Assembly: GCA_964036665.1 (NCBI GenBank)
Contig: OZ038530.1
Coordinates: 5,084,001 to 5,148,000 of the forward strand
Direction: 5' to 3'
From: Gordius sp. MW1
Taxonomy: Eukaryota > Nematomorpha > Gordioida > Gordea > Gordiidae
Length of the DNA stretch: 64,000 nt
Below the pieces are notes generated by a model. That model saw nothing but the letters and a program-made list of their open reading frames with translations, had not been told where the DNA came from and made no database searches. Within the stretch, counting starts at the first letter, position 1. Each line of letters begins with the position of its first letter. A program made the translations under genes and the position numbers. Below are positions 46,244 through 58,512 of this stretch, piece by piece.

Positions 46244-46481
46244 GTTTCGCACGTTAAAACTGCTACCCGAAGATGAAAAAAGCTTCGTAAAAACAACGGT
46301 AACAGAATTTATAAAGAAATCCATGCAAGAAGATCCTGGCTCTTCTTACATAAGTCGTCCACCTATGAGCATTCCAACTCAGGTGTGCAACACTAGGCAA
46401 TTATCTGTTGGTGAGACAGTTATGGATATCTACATTTGGGAAAATGTTGAAACGGAAATGACTGACTTATCTTAAATTAAA
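46244..46481 (+). pseudogene. Probable hAT transposase middle fragment
   Basis: About 78 codons open from the SINE border to a TAA: KFRTLKLLPEDEKSFVK at the start resembles the LDPRFK.LKFL...E segment of hAT transposases. It continues to IYIWENVETEMTDLS and a stop. No dimerisation motif follows. Confidence 0.4.
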
Positions 46482-46510
46482 TCTAAAACCTGAAGATGCT
46501 CAGCTAGATG

Positions 46511-47011
46511 CAGGCGCGTAGCCAGGATTTTCACAAGGGGGGGGGGGGAAATGTGGCAAAATTTCCCCCCCCCCCCCAATTTATTTAATTAAAAGTAAAA
46601 ATTAAACAACCAAAAAGTCGGGCTCGCTGCTGGGCCCACTCGGCTAAGGGGTCGGGCAGGTTACCGTTCTAAATGAGATCTTTAAGTAGGCCTGGGCGGG
46701 CACAATAATGAGATTTTTTTATATAGTTTAATTCTTTCTATTTATAAAAATTCTAGAATTAGATATTTTTTGAAAATAAGACAAAATTAATTCTTGAAAT
46801 TTGAAATCGTTTTTTGAAGATGCATGTCCTTTTTTAAGGTATAAATTCGATAGTAAATGCTCTGTTTAATGAAGAGAAAAGATTTTTCCAAATCTGGTTA
46901 TATAGCGCCTTGATGTTTCGCATATATTGTACGCAAAGTTTACTTAAACAAAAGTGTCGAAAAAATGTTTGAATTTTCCTCCCCCTTGAGAAAATCTTGA
47001 CTACGCGCCTG
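46511..47011. mobile_element. MITE with CAGGCGCGTAG ends
   Basis: Starts CAGGCGCGTAGCCAGG and ends CTTGACTACGCGCCTG (inverted). It has adjacent G and C runs (46540-46577) and a GC-rich CGGGC patch at 46618-46715. The flanking 8-mers (GCTAGATG, AATAAAAG) do not match, so the copy is old or rearranged. Confidence 0.6.
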
Positions 47012-47730
47012 AATAAAAGTGTATAAAAAATGCGTAGCGTCTGCTTTGGAAATTTGAATCGGCAATAAATTAAAATTGTATAAATTTATTAAAGATCATT
47101 ACTTAAATTTAAAGGTTTAACGGATAAGTTATAATTTACCTGAATTTGTAAAAGTAGACATCTAATATACAAAACATTTTGTAGGATCTTTGCATTGTCA
47201 TTGCCAATTTTAAAATTATGTATATATTGCAATTTTGATTAAGTTTATTTTTATGGTGGTTAAGGATAAAACTCTATAACCCACATAATTGTGGGGTAAT
47301 TAATAATTGTTTTAGTGTAATATTGAAATATAAATGCACATCAGAATTGTTTTAAATCCTTATTTCAATATTACATTAAATCTTTTTTCTTTGTTGTGTC
47401 TTTATTTATCACCGGTAATACATCTATATATATAAAAAATTATTGACCTTGAGCCTTATTAATTGTCTAATTGTAAAATTGAATAATTCAAAAAATATCG
47501 TTTTACCCCTCCCTAAATCAATATTGTCCCCCTCAAATTCCAATGGCGGCTACGCCTATGAATGTACCATAAGTCTCTCCTTCAACTGCATATGCAGGTC
47601 TTAATTTATTATATATAATATTTTTTTTTACTTTATACTTTTCAGCCATTAAAAAAATTCTCTTTTAAATCATGCAAACAATCTAATGTAGGATCATTTT
47701 TAATATAATTAAAAAAATTACTGCAAATCT
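47012..47730. other. No gene recognised
   Basis: AT-rich. A G-rich-family right end (GGCTACGCCTATG) occurs near 47550 without its partner. Confidence 0.4.
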
Positions 47731-47870
47731 AATATATAAAATTCTCGTGAAACGGTGCGGGTTATTAAACTCCTCCGAAACGGCTGGACCAATTTATATG
47801 AAAATTTCTGCGAATATTTGGTAGGTCTGAGCCTAGGTTTTAAACTATATTCCAAATATCTAAGTGATAA
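47731..47870 (+). mobile_element. Helitron 5' terminus
   Basis: TCTAATATATAAAATTCTCG, then CTCCTCCGAAACGGCTGGACC and ATGAAAATTTCTGCG. This is the characteristic opening of an animal Helitron group. Which downstream 3' end it belongs to is unclear because of nested copies. Confidence 0.65.
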
Positions 47871-48962
47871 GACGGTCAAGTTATTTAGTTTTATATGTTT
47901 TGTCGTTTAATAAAACGTCAATCAAACTCAACCTTATGACGTAATGCGTAACTATCGTGTTCTTTGAAAATAAGAATATACACTTCTTTAATATATAGTA
48001 TTTTTTAGAACTTCATGCGTGTAGGTAGTGTAGTGTGATAAATGTAGGCATGTGCTGCGGAAAATGGAAACTTTTTACGATTTTAAACATTAAATCAAAA
48101 TCATTTTTTTGCTTATTTTTCACGTCAATTATTATTATAGGACGGTCGTGTCCCCTCCTGCCTGGCTAAATAAATTAAAAATCTAATTTTGTCATTTTTT
48201 GCGCGTTAAATAAGGAGAAAAATGAAAATATTTTTAACAAAGTGCCAATTGAATGTTGATATAGAAGGACTCCGTCCCTAACTCCTAACAAGGTTATTGT
48301 CCTCAGTTCTTTGGTGTTAGGTAGCGCCCCCGGGCCCCGTGTTGTTTTTGTTGAGCCTTTAACCTAATCTCTTCTAAACTTCGTTGAAAAAAAATTTAAT
48401 TTGCTATGAAATTTAAGCAGGGGAGAAAAACGGACCTTAATGTTTGAGGTCTTGGCTACGTCCATGCTTATACCGGTTGCTTTAAGTTTTTATGAATTAA
48501 CTGAGTACACTGATAGCCTATTGACCAAAGTAAGGTTTGTGGGCAATGCTTTTTTACGACCCCTTCATAATATCTCAGTTTTTAATAATGTATATCTAGG
48601 CATATTTTAAACAAAAAGGAGGATTTGCTTAGGAAGCTAGGGGATATTCGCATGTTTCGAAAATAACCGAGATTAAGGATGTTGCTCCGGGCTCGATTCG
48701 GGTGCAAAAATAAAAAGGCTTTTCGCCTCGGGCCGGACTTCTCATACAGATTAACGTTAGACAGTGGTCATTTTAAACTTGGACTGTGGATTATTAAAAT
48801 AATTAAATAAAGATAGAATACATGTGAACAACAAAGTGAGTTTAAAAAAACCTTATTTTTTGTCGAACTCGACATTATGATAATAAATTAATTAAGGAAT
48901 TAAAAATTAATTAATAAGCATCGGCATTAAATACCAGGGAAGGAAAGCTTATAAAAGCCACA

Positions 48963-49288
48963 GAGATGAGAATTCTACGGTGGAGCTTGGCGTAAACTAA
49001 GCTCGACCATATGACGAATGACTCTCATGACAAAAATGAATATTCAACCTATGGCGGACATGATTAACGAAAATCGGCTAAGGTGGTATGGGCATATACG
49101 ATGACGTAAATCGAAAAGTACTAGACAGGTACCGGGAAAGAGAGGAAGAAGACGACCCCGTGTGACGTAAGGGCAAGTCGATAAAGTTATGGAAACTAAA
49201 GAGATTAGTCAAGACATGGCACTCACCCGGTCAAGATGGAAGAGAATTATCAAAACAAACCCCACCAATGTGGGACCAAATAACTGAT
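48963..49288 (+). pseudogene. RTE-type non-LTR element, C-terminal fragment
   Basis: Translates, with two frame changes, to EMRILRWSLGV, then NENRLRWYGHI.RR, PGKRGRRRPR, DMALTRSRWKRII and a stop. This is the conserved C-terminus following the RT in RTE-clade elements. No RT precedes it. Confidence 0.7.
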
Positions 49289-49309
49289 AAAGAGGAAGAA
49301 GATATTTAT

Positions 49310-49635
49310 ATAGGCAAAATGTGTAAAGCAAAGCAATAAAAAATTTGATGTTAAGTACTTTGCTTTATGTGTTTACATGGGGGTAGCCAGGTTTTGGATT
49401 AGGGGCGACAAAACACAAATTTTTTTAATTTTTCAAAGTTTTTGCATTGAAAATTTTTTTTCGTAAATTCCCCCCTGGCTACGCCAATGTGTGTTTATAT
49501 TTTGTATTTAGCGGTTGATTCTTCCTACATTAAGTTCGTGAATTATTTCCCATAGGACAATTATATTTTAATTGCTCATTATATGATCGAGGCATAACGA
49601 TGAGCAGGCACATCACTTATAGTATTTTCTAGAAA
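49310..49635 (+). mobile_element. Helitron 3'-region copy, interrupted
   Basis: Parallels 50322-50520 base for base (GCAAAATGTGTAAAGCAAAG, GGCATAACGATGAGCA, CACTTATAGTATTTTCTAG). It is cut off after TCTAGAAA, where another Helitron 5' end starts. It contains the 114-bp MITE below. Confidence 0.65.
49368..49497. mobile_element. 114-bp G-rich MITE with empty-site proof
   Basis: The body is 49376-49489, ends CATGGGGGTAGCCAGG / CTGGCTACGCCAATG, flanked by TGTGTTTA on both sides. The parallel sequence near 50378 has a single TGTGTTTA and no insert, giving the pre-insertion state. Confidence 0.85.
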
Positions 49636-50560
49636 TCTATATATACAAAGTAAAGTGTGTGTATGTATGGGCTAAATTCTGAAACTACCGGCCCGATTTG
49701 CATGAAAATTTAGCCGTAGATGCCCAGGGCGGCCAGGGGTAAAATGGCTTTTTTAGATTCCTAAAATACCTTTTCGTTTTAAAAATATCGGATATTTCCC
49801 GGCCAGTTTCATTTATAGCATCATACACAATAATGACGTCATACATACAAGGTTGAAGTTTTCTCGAATTAGATATTTAAACGTATAATAAAAATGTTAC
49901 AGTATACGATCAAAATTATTGGGGTTTAACAAACTATTTAAATTAAATAAATAAAATTTAAATTATGTAATTTTTGCCATTATTATCACGTGGTCGATCA
50001 TAGAAGCATATTTTTAATAATTATCCATCCTTCAATTAATTATTTTATTATATTAAAGAAAATTGTATTTCAAATAAAAGAATTGTAGTTTGCCCAAGTG
50101 AAAAGCTAAACGCACTAAATTATGTTCAGGCGCAAAAATAAAACAGATTTTCAGTCGGGTTGGGGTTTTGATTGAAGTCCAAAAACGGCCATTTGCCATA
50201 ATCGTGATTTTGCGGTAGGGCCAAAAAAAGTTTTTAGCACCTTTAATAAAAAACACAAAGCTGTGGCAATTTACAAATTTAATAATTCTTTAGGCATGTA
50301 TTAATTTATTTGACAGCATATTTATATAGGCAAAATGTGTAAAGCAAAGCAAAAAAAAATTTGATGTTAAGTACTTTGCTTTGTGTTTATATTTGTATTT
50401 AGCGTGTTAATTCTTCCTACATAAGTTCGTGAATTATTTCCCATAGGACAATTATATTTTAATCGCTCATGATCGAGGCATAACGATGAGCATGCACATC
50501 ACTTATAGTATCTTCTAGAAATAATATATATAGCAAAACAACGTTTGCCGGGTCAGCTAT
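49636..50560 (+). mobile_element. Short non-autonomous Helitron
   Basis: Opens TCTATATATACAAAG at an A/T junction. It ends near CAAAACAACGTTTGCCGGGTCAGCT (split here: CAAAACAACG, TTTGCCGGGTCAGCT), the usual Helitron 3' hairpin region, with the terminal CTAG decayed. No coding sequence. The 67-codon minus frame at 50053-50256 is not a gene. Confidence 0.55.
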
Positions 50561-51100
50561 ATATATAAGCACATGAATAATTACGAAATTATAATATAAT
50601 TTATAAATACCCAGTAAATAATATATTTAAAGAGAAAAATTTCTCAAAAGATATCTTAAAAGAAAGATGTGCGTTTTACCTAATAATAATGTAAGATAAA
50701 ATGACTAAATATCTAAAAAATGCAATTTTTCATTTGTTGCTGAGGGGCTGAAATTCAACAAACACAAAGCCTTTTTAACTCTAAAAATATTTATCCCTTT
50801 GGTCGCTTCGTGTTTGGGCACCTTTGGAAACAGGTTTTAACCTATTTTTAGTAGTTAGAAAGACGTTCACCTCTCTGAATATCCACACCCTTTTTATTAT
50901 GTATGATTATGCCAAAAATATTTTATATCGTTGGCGCCCTTTTGGCAACTTTTGAAGATCCTCTCGATTTTATATTAAAATAGCTCATTTTTATTATTTG
51001 GTTCATTTCGTTTTTTATATTTTATGTATTTTGTTTATATTGCCGCAACTATCCAAAAACATATTCTAACTCCTCCCTCCCCTGAGTACGCCTCCTTAAG
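50561..51100. other. No gene recognised
   Basis: AT-rich sequence between Helitron 3' end and Helitron coding remains. Confidence 0.35.
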
Positions 51101-51102
51101 TG

Positions 51103-52680
51103 GTGATTGGTACTATGAATAAGGTATGTTCGCATTGTCTTGCACTTAAATATAAAAGTGAGTCAGCCGGGATGTATTGCGCATCATGAAAAGTTTGACT
51201 AACGGAGATTGAAACATCACCTGAACCATTGCACGATTTACTTATCGGTACGGATCCTGATTCTAGCCTTCTGAAGGCAACTCGGTCATTCAATTTATGC
51301 TTCCAAACGACATCGTTCGGAGCAACAGAAATAGTTTAAAATAATGCTGCAAACGGTCAACAATTTAATTCAGCGTTAAGAATAAAAAACCAGGTTTTTC
51401 ATAAAGTGGGTTCATTGCTGCCGATGCCAAACGAATATAAATTTTTATAAATTTGCTTTATGGGTGGGGACGACTCCGCGCGCACTCGCTAATCGCGTGG
51501 ATGCACGTTGCGGCTACAACAAACTCGATTCACCTTTTGCCAGGCGCATCGTCAGCGAGCTGGACGCTCTGTTGAATGAGCACAATAAATTACCTGCATT
51601 TAAGCCGCCACTGAATATCCAAAGTAACCCAGAGGCAGTGCGTTCATGGCCACAGTATACAGACGGTTTAAAGTTATCATCTGGGATGAATGTATTATAA
51701 CACACAAACATTCCCTTGAGGCATTGGACAGAACATTGAAGGATAAAAACAAGGACAAACTATTTGGCGGCACTCTGTTACTCCTTTTAAGTGATTACAG
51801 ACAAACACTTCCCGTCATTCCAAGTTCAACGTACGCTGATGAGATCAACGCTTGCTTATCCGTCACTGTGGCGTTATGTTGAAAAATTAGAACTGAAATT
51901 AAACATGCGCATTCATATGCTTAAAGATCCATCCGCGGAAACATTCTCAAATCAACTGTTGGATATTGGGGATGGAAAAGTTGATTTGTATGAAAATACT
52001 GGGTGCATAAAATTACCATCGAATTTTTGCACAATCGTCGACTCGAAAAATACTCCTATCGACCACATATTTCCAGATCTATATACACAATACAAAAATC
52101 TTGCCTGGATGTCCGAAAGAGCAATTTTGTCAGCAAAAAATGTGGACGTCAATGGTTTAAATTCCAAGATACAACAGTTGTTGCCAGGTGACTTGGTGTC
52201 ATACAAATCTGTCGATACAGTTTGCGATGTTAACGTAGCTGTAAATTATCCAATTAAGTTTTTGAATTCATTAAATTTGTCAGGCATGCCACCGCACCTT
52301 ATACAATTGAAGGTTGGATCTCCGGTAGTTTTGCTTCGTAATTTAAACCCACCACGGCTGTGTAATGGCGCACGATTAGTCATTAAAAAATTTATGAAAA
52401 ATGTTATCGAAGTCACCATTTTGAATGGCGAGTTCCGAGGTAAAAATGTATTGCTGCCACGAACCCCTATAATTCCCATAGATGTGCCAAGTGAATTCAA
52501 CGTATTCAATTTCCAATTAGATTGGCATTCGCAATAACTCAATAAGGCTCAAGGTCAAACGATGTCAATTTGTGGCTTAGATTTGAGCACATCATGCTTT
52601 TCCCACGGACAGCTATACGTGGCATGTTCTCGCGTGGGTAAACCATCCCGTTTGATTGTGTTGGCTTAAGATGGACAAAA
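51103..52680 (+). pseudogene. Internally deleted Helitron Rep/helicase gene
   Basis: 51103-51450 matches the conserved N-terminal Helitron-like domain (CSHCLALKYK, DPDSS, SFGATEIV, FHKVGSLLP). After a loss of most of the Rep and early helicase region, 51640-52670 carries PIF1-type helicase motifs: IIWDEC (II), SDYRQTLPVIP (III), KVGSPVVLLRNLNP, then [14 protein letters not shown] and [10 protein letters not shown] (V/VI). Frameshifts separate 51464-51630, 51646-51882 and 51791-52537, and a TAA interrupts before KAQGQ. Rolling-circle transposase/helicase by family; this copy is dead. Confidence 0.8.
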
Positions 52681-52935
52681 TATTGTCCACTCCATCGCAC
52701 TTAGAGGTAGATGATGAATTATTTTTTAATCGTCATAATGATGTATATATAGGTATTAAAAATGATTTAATAAAGTGTAAAGAATTAATAAATAAATGAT
52801 TAGGTATTGTCATTTTATAGGCCAACATTGTCACAACGCTACATTCTTATTTCATTCATAACCTCACACCCATACACTTATAGTATTTTCTAGAAATAAT
52901 GTATATAGCAAAACAACGTTTGCCGGGTCAGCTAG
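52681..52935 (+). mobile_element. Helitron 3' terminus
   Basis: Non-coding tail ending CACTTATAGTATTTTCTAG, GCAAAACAACG, TTTGCCGGGTCAGCTAG at 52935, followed by T. The CTAG end and the A/T-type junction are Helitron hallmarks. Confidence 0.75.
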
Positions 52936-53251
52936 TATCATATACAATGAGGAACATTATAATAATCGCTTAGTTATCTACTTCCTGGGGCGGTCTTGTG
53001 TTCAAACAAATTTTTTTTTTCATAGCAATTTTCACAATCATATTTGGAAATTTTATAACGCATTTTGTCAAAAATTAAATCAAAAAAATAGATGTATATA
53101 TTATGTTTCTAGGTTTTTATAAGTGTCTTAAAGTCTTTGATGTAACTAAACTATAATATTTTAACCCATTTAATTTAGTTATTTATCCAAAAACAGGGGG
53201 GGGGGACCCCTCATTTGCGCCACTGGCTAGATGTAATTTTATGGTGCAAAA

Positions 53252-53458
53252 TTAAATACCAAGTTTTTGTTTCAGTAAAAAGGATACCGAATGTTTAAAC
53301 GGGGGAAAACGTCTTCCTACCTCTTTAAAAAAAGCTAAGGCCTGTTTGCCAAAGGTGCCTGAGCACGAAACAACCAATGGAATAAAAATGTTTGAGGATA
53401 ATAGGGCTTTGTATTTGTTTACCGCCCCTCTGCTGTAGTTAGAGGGATAGGTCAACAA
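53252..53458 (-). pseudogene. C-terminal scrap of an RLE-type non-LTR element
   Basis: Minus frame with FIPLVVSCSGTFGKQALAFF, KEVGRR and SFLLKQKLGI. It corresponds to the last ~60 residues of the 959-aa polyprotein (CPIVTTTLTTIG..., LKELGRR, FFLKQKIGI) but belongs to a different lineage. It sits just left of the full-length hAT element. Confidence 0.6.
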
Positions 53459-53556
53459 AATTTGCTATTTAGTTTTTGTCAATTCCATCCACCAGTGCTA
53501 CGAGTGAGCGCACATTAAGTAAGGCAGGTCGCATTATAGGATAGAGAAGAACGTAA

Positions 53557-56500
53557 CTATTGCTTAGAGAACAGCACGAGTGACCCGAGACCCCACCCGA
53601 CCCGGACCCGACCCGACCTCGGGTCGGGTTCGGGTAGAAAATTTGAAAATGAGTTCGGGTCGGGTCGGGTCCGGGTAGAAAATTTGAAAATGAGTTCGGG
53701 TCGGGTCGGGTTCGGATTGAAAATTTGAAAATGATTTCGGGTCGGGTCGGATCTAATTTATAGAGTCGGGTCCAAGGTTTATACATTGTAAAAAACACGC
53801 GAGACCTATTTTTTAAATTAATGTTAATTGCTAAGCAAAGAGTGGTTTTAAATATCGAAATGTACCATTAATTTGGAACATTCATTCATTATAGTCTCTT
53901 CCTCTTCCTCTGTTTTTAAATTTAAACTCCGAACTTTGAAGTGCTAACTAGCTAATTCTCATCACTAATTCAAACTACAGAAATTACTCCTGTTTTTAAT
54001 TTGACTAATGAAAGGTAAATTATTTCAATAAAGTTATATTTTAAATTTTTTAGGTTAACCGTGACGTGAAGTTTAGCTAACATCGTTAATTTAAATTACA
54101 TTTACATTACATATTCAATAGCCAACCAACCAAAAAGTAAGTTCTAATTTTATGTTTCATAAAATATTGCACTTATCTTTATGGAAAAGGTTTTGAGGTA
54201 ACATCTAGAATAAGCACCTTAAGTGATTAAAAAACTTCTGAAAATATTTATATTTTTTATCAGTTAAGTAGATTAATAGATATTGAAAGTTCTAAGTTTT
54301 TAATGGGTATTGAGGAATCTAAGTAATATGATGAGAAAACTACATATTGTTTTTAAAAGATCTTTTGTCAGATACCAAATCCCTTGATATTGAAAATCAC
54401 CAATGTATTTAAATTACATAAATAAATATTCATAAAGCAACATAAAAATATTTAAATAAATGAATATGAAATATTATTAATTGTTGTAAATAACTGTTAC
54501 TCTATTTATTATCATTATAGTGAATGAGGATATTGAATATAATAAGATTAAAAAAAAGATTGAAACAAATGAATACAGAGTAGAAAAAAACAGAACTGGG
54601 AAATCACAGGTGTGGGACTGTTTGATTTAATGTTTGATGAAAAAAATAAGAAATTGAATTTTGTAAGCTGTAGTGGATGTCAAGCAATTTATTCTTACAA
54701 TGCATCTTCTACAGGTAATTTATTATACTGTTATGTTAATAATAAATTATTTGTAATATTTATAAATATAGCTAACAAAATATCAGTACTATTACTACCT
54801 TTTTATTTATTTTTTTTTAAACTAAGTATATTAAATAAAATAAGGAACTAACCACCTTAGGAAGCACATATGCCATAATAGGAAAAAAGATCAACAATCA
54901 ATTGATGCATTTATGGCGACTAAGCATGTCTCCCTTAACGATAGAAATATTTTTAAAATCAAAAAAGACATTACCACGAAAATGGTTGATTTTTGTGCAA
55001 AAGATCTTAGATCTTTTGCATCAATTCATGGTGACGGTTATTTGGACTTATGCTCCAATTTAATTTATATTGGGAGCGTTTATGGTCGGATAGATATGGC
55101 AGAGATCTGCCCCAATCCAACAACGATAGCAAGAAATATGATTGACAGGGCCGACCAATTAAGGTCAATGCTTCGTCTAAGCTTGACCAAATATTTTAAT
55201 AAGGGTCTGTGTGCAGGTATTTTCATAATATTTATAATTCATTACTTTTTATAGCCACAACTGATATGTGGGTCGACGATTACAAGAAGAATAACTATAT
55301 AACATTGACTATTCATTATATAAATGAAGAGTATAGTTTAGTTAAACTTGTGTTATTTACTGCACAGTTTGACGAGGAGAGAAAGACCGGTGAAAATGTC
55401 AGAAAAGAATTACTTCGACAATTCACGTCGCAAGGTACTCTATTTGATTTTTTAAATAATTTTTAAAGGGTACAATAAGGAGGATTTTGATAAAATAACC
55501 TTTGTTAGTGATCAGGGAACAAATATGGTTAGGGGGCTTGAATCTTATAATCGCCTTAATTGTATTTGCCACCTGCTTAACACTGTGTTAAGAAACACCT
55601 TTAAAGAAGATGATTTGAAACAAGAGTTTATAGACGTTTATAATTGCTTGACCGATACGAAGGCTTTAGTAACGTATTTGAAACAGTTCGGGTATGTTAT
55701 TAATATTTATTAATTATACTTATATAATTTTAGTCTTTCAAATCGTTTGAAAAATTCTGTGCAGGCGTATGTTGAGACCCGGTGGAATAGCCGGCTAAAG
55801 ATGTTAGAATCGGTCCGAAATAATTATCAAGAGATAGAAGATCTGTTGATGGACATGGGGGAGTTTCACAGCAAGAAAATCAAATGTATCGACATTTTTA
55901 TGCTTGAAGAGTTGATAAAGCTGTTAACCTTTTTCCAATGCGCCATAACAGATCTGGAGGCAGACACGGCCCCAACTTTACAAAAAGTGATTCTTTATTA
56001 CTACAAATTGAAGGATTTTTTAACAAATTTTGGAAAAACATCTGAAAGTTCCCTTGGGACTCTTTTTATACCATCGCGACCTTCTTAACACCTTAGTTCA
56101 AACAAATGAAAATGTTGACGGAAGATCAAATTAAAGGATTATTAGGAGAAATTAGGTTGTTAATAAGTAAATGTCAATCTGGCCAAGAGAAGGTGGTTTC
56201 TAGTGAAACACCAAAAGAATGCAGTGAGCGAGGTATTTAATATATAATTTTATGTTAAAGCATAATTTTTAGATAAAAATCCTTTGGAGTCCTCTTCTTT
56301 CATGGATTTTTCAGGTTGAGAAGAAAGTTGTGAGGAAGATATTATTACGGAAAAGGACGAGCTTGAAGCATATATTGGGCATAAGCTTTCGAAGAAAGAA
56401 GAAACTTGTGATGTTTTGGAATGGTGGAGAATGAACTTTTGTACATAACCGACGTTATCGTTTATTGCTCGCAAATATCTTGCCATTCCTGCTTCATCTT

Positions 56501-56933
56501 CGTCCAGCGAAAGGTCGTTTTCGACTGCTGGTCGAATTTTGGAGGCGAGAAGGGTGTTGCGACCTGATATTGTAGACGCAATTATATTTATACATCATTA
56601 TAGTAAAGCATTTAAGTAAATTCATTAGACAAAATTTGTGGTTCCAGTTTGTTATTAATAGCACTTTTATTTGTCGATTTAATTTTACACCTTAATTTTC
56701 GCGCTCGAAAGTCATTTGTTTTAATAAATTTTCGGGTCGGGTCGGGTTCGGGTTGAAGTTTTTAAAATGCTTTCGGGTCGGGTTCGGGTAGAAAATTTGA
56801 AAATGATTTCGGGTCGGGTCCGGGTAGAAAATTTGAAAATGATTTCGGGTCGGGTCCGGGTTGAAAATTTGAAAATGATTTCGGGTCGGGTTCGGGTAGA
56901 AAAAAAGTGACTTTGCAGTTCTCTACTATTGCT
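53557..56933 (+). mobile_element. Full-length hAT transposon (3.36 kb) with 8-bp duplication
   Basis: The body is 53565-56925, flanked by CTATTGCT on both sides (53557-53564, 56926-56933). Inverted ends TAGAGAACAGCACGAGTGAC and TAGAGAACTGCAAAGTCAC. Immediately inside both ends are arrays of TCGGGTCGGGT alternating with GAAAATTTGAAAATGA (53578-53765 and 56727-56912). The transposase lies between them in the plus direction. The perfect duplication implies recent arrival, although the gene is already disabled. Confidence 0.9.
54523..56619 (+). pseudogene. hAT transposase with BED finger, disabled
   Basis: A BED-type zinc finger (KSQVWD, FVSCSGCQAIYS, LRKH) is followed by the hAT core: TTDMWVDDYK, FVSDQGTNMVRGL, CICHLLN, VETRWNSRLKML, and the dimerisation domain DVLEWWRMN...PTLSFIARKYLAIPASS, ERSFSTAGRIL. 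Exons join through short GT-AG introns: 54715-54844, 55217-55254, 55435-55468 and about 55691-55732. An upstream exon ending near 54138 probably supplies the start. Lesions: a frame change between VWD and FDLM (near 54620), a frame loss near 56050, and stops at about 56316 and 56449 inside the dimerisation region. Family role: cut-and-paste DDE transposase; this copy cannot make a full protein. Confidence 0.8.
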
Positions 56934-57960
56934 TATAAACTTTTATTTTAAATGACAATATTAAATTAGAATTTTTTATTAAACCGATTTTTTATGCTAA
57001 GCTAAATTATTTTTTGAACAATGCAATATGATTTTACTCGTGCGAGCCTGATGCGGCGCAATTTTGGGGTTTTGTTTGCGGGCCAAACAAATAATAATTG
57101 TGCGGGTACGGGCCGGGTTGAACGTAAAATTTAAGCCCATGCAGACCTCTAATTTAGATAAAATCCTGAAAATTGTATTTATTGGGTTTTGGAATCTCAG
57201 TTAATGCTTCTAAATATCTATTTATACAAATTTAAATCACAACCTTTGTTGGCCCTGTTTAATTTATAAGAGATCAAGGCTAAAGGTTTGTTTTTATATG
57301 AATGTCTACTTCATTTTGATTTTTTTTTCAGTTTCCTTTATAGTAAATTATTGTAATATATCACATGCATTATTAAAACATAATTGTCCCTTCATTAGGT
57401 TCTCAATTTTTATGATTGATTTTATTGATAATGACAAATAAATAGGAGGAGAAATTTTTATACAATCAATTTTCGACATTTGAACATTTTAAGGAGATTA
57501 ATAATTTTGTCAAACTATACATTGGGCTAATAAGAGGTTGTTGACACAGTTAAATAAACTTTTTAAATCCAAACCACTGCCACTGCTGTTATTGCACTTA
57601 TAAGGAAAGATATGTATATAAAAATTAAATCATTTTAAACGTTTAAGGAATTAGAAAAGTTAAATATATTAGGTTTAAATTCGCATTGTTTCATGTTACA
57701 ATATCATTTTTAGAGCTTTTGCACTTTTTACATTTTTTGGTAAATTTTAAAGGTATTTAATTAATAGTATATGTAATTATTTGAAATAAATAAACCAAAT
57801 CTAATTTGGGTGTAGTCATAAAGGGTTATTTGTTACCTAAGATGGTTTTATTAATGGTCTTGACGAATTGCTAAATAAAGTGGGAGCAACGAGACTCCAA
57901 TATATCGATCCGCTTGTAATCGGTATCTAAGAAATATTTTAAAACATTTTTTCCTTTTCT
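56934..57960. other. No gene recognised; GC patch at 57050-57135
   Basis: AT-rich, with CGGGCCAAACAAA, GTGCGGGTACGGGCCGGG and GCAGACCTCTA near 57075-57152, probably one end of a decayed hAT-like element (TAGAGGTCTGC on the complement). Confidence 0.4.
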
Positions 57961-57969
57961 TTCCCTCGA

Positions 57970-58215
57970 TAATGGTCACAAACGGACCGAAATATTGGAG
58001 CCTCTTTCCTCCCACATCAACCCGATGAGACCATTAATAAAACATAATGGATTGAACATTTCTGAGTATATATAATCAATAATTTTCAATCCGTTTATAT
58101 AAATTTCATTGTATAAATACGGTGGATTTGGATTGATAGCGTAGGTAGAGGGAAATGGAACGCAATATTTCGGACACTTATAGTCCATCTTCAGGAAAAA
58201 AAAAAAAAGGAGAAG
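57970..58215. repeat. Short inverted repeat pair around CCGAAATATTG
   Basis: ATGGTCACAAACGGACCGAAATATTG-like sequence at 57972 (plus) and ATGGACTATAAGTGTCCGAAATATTG-like sequence at 58190-58162 (minus), the second with an adjoining A run (58197-58208). It looks like two opposed retroelement tails. The 234-codon minus frame over it is not a gene. Confidence 0.4.
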
Positions 58216-58512
58216 ATGAAGATGAAGTCTCAATTTAGTGTATAAATAATATTTCAAAGATTTTTTAAACTTGTGAAAATCCGGAAATTTGACAATAATA
58301 TAAGAAAATAGATAAAACATGATTAGTGCAGGGATGGCGTCAGGTCGAAAATCGACTGTAAAATCTACTCCAAATTCATGATGGTTTTTAAACAAAATTT
58401 GACAACAAAAAGCTATGGCATCCTCCATAAATGCCTCGCACTGCATATCCCACCAGTGGAATGGGAAAAATACACTAGGATTACCGCCTGAATAACAACG
58501 AGGGCGATTAAG

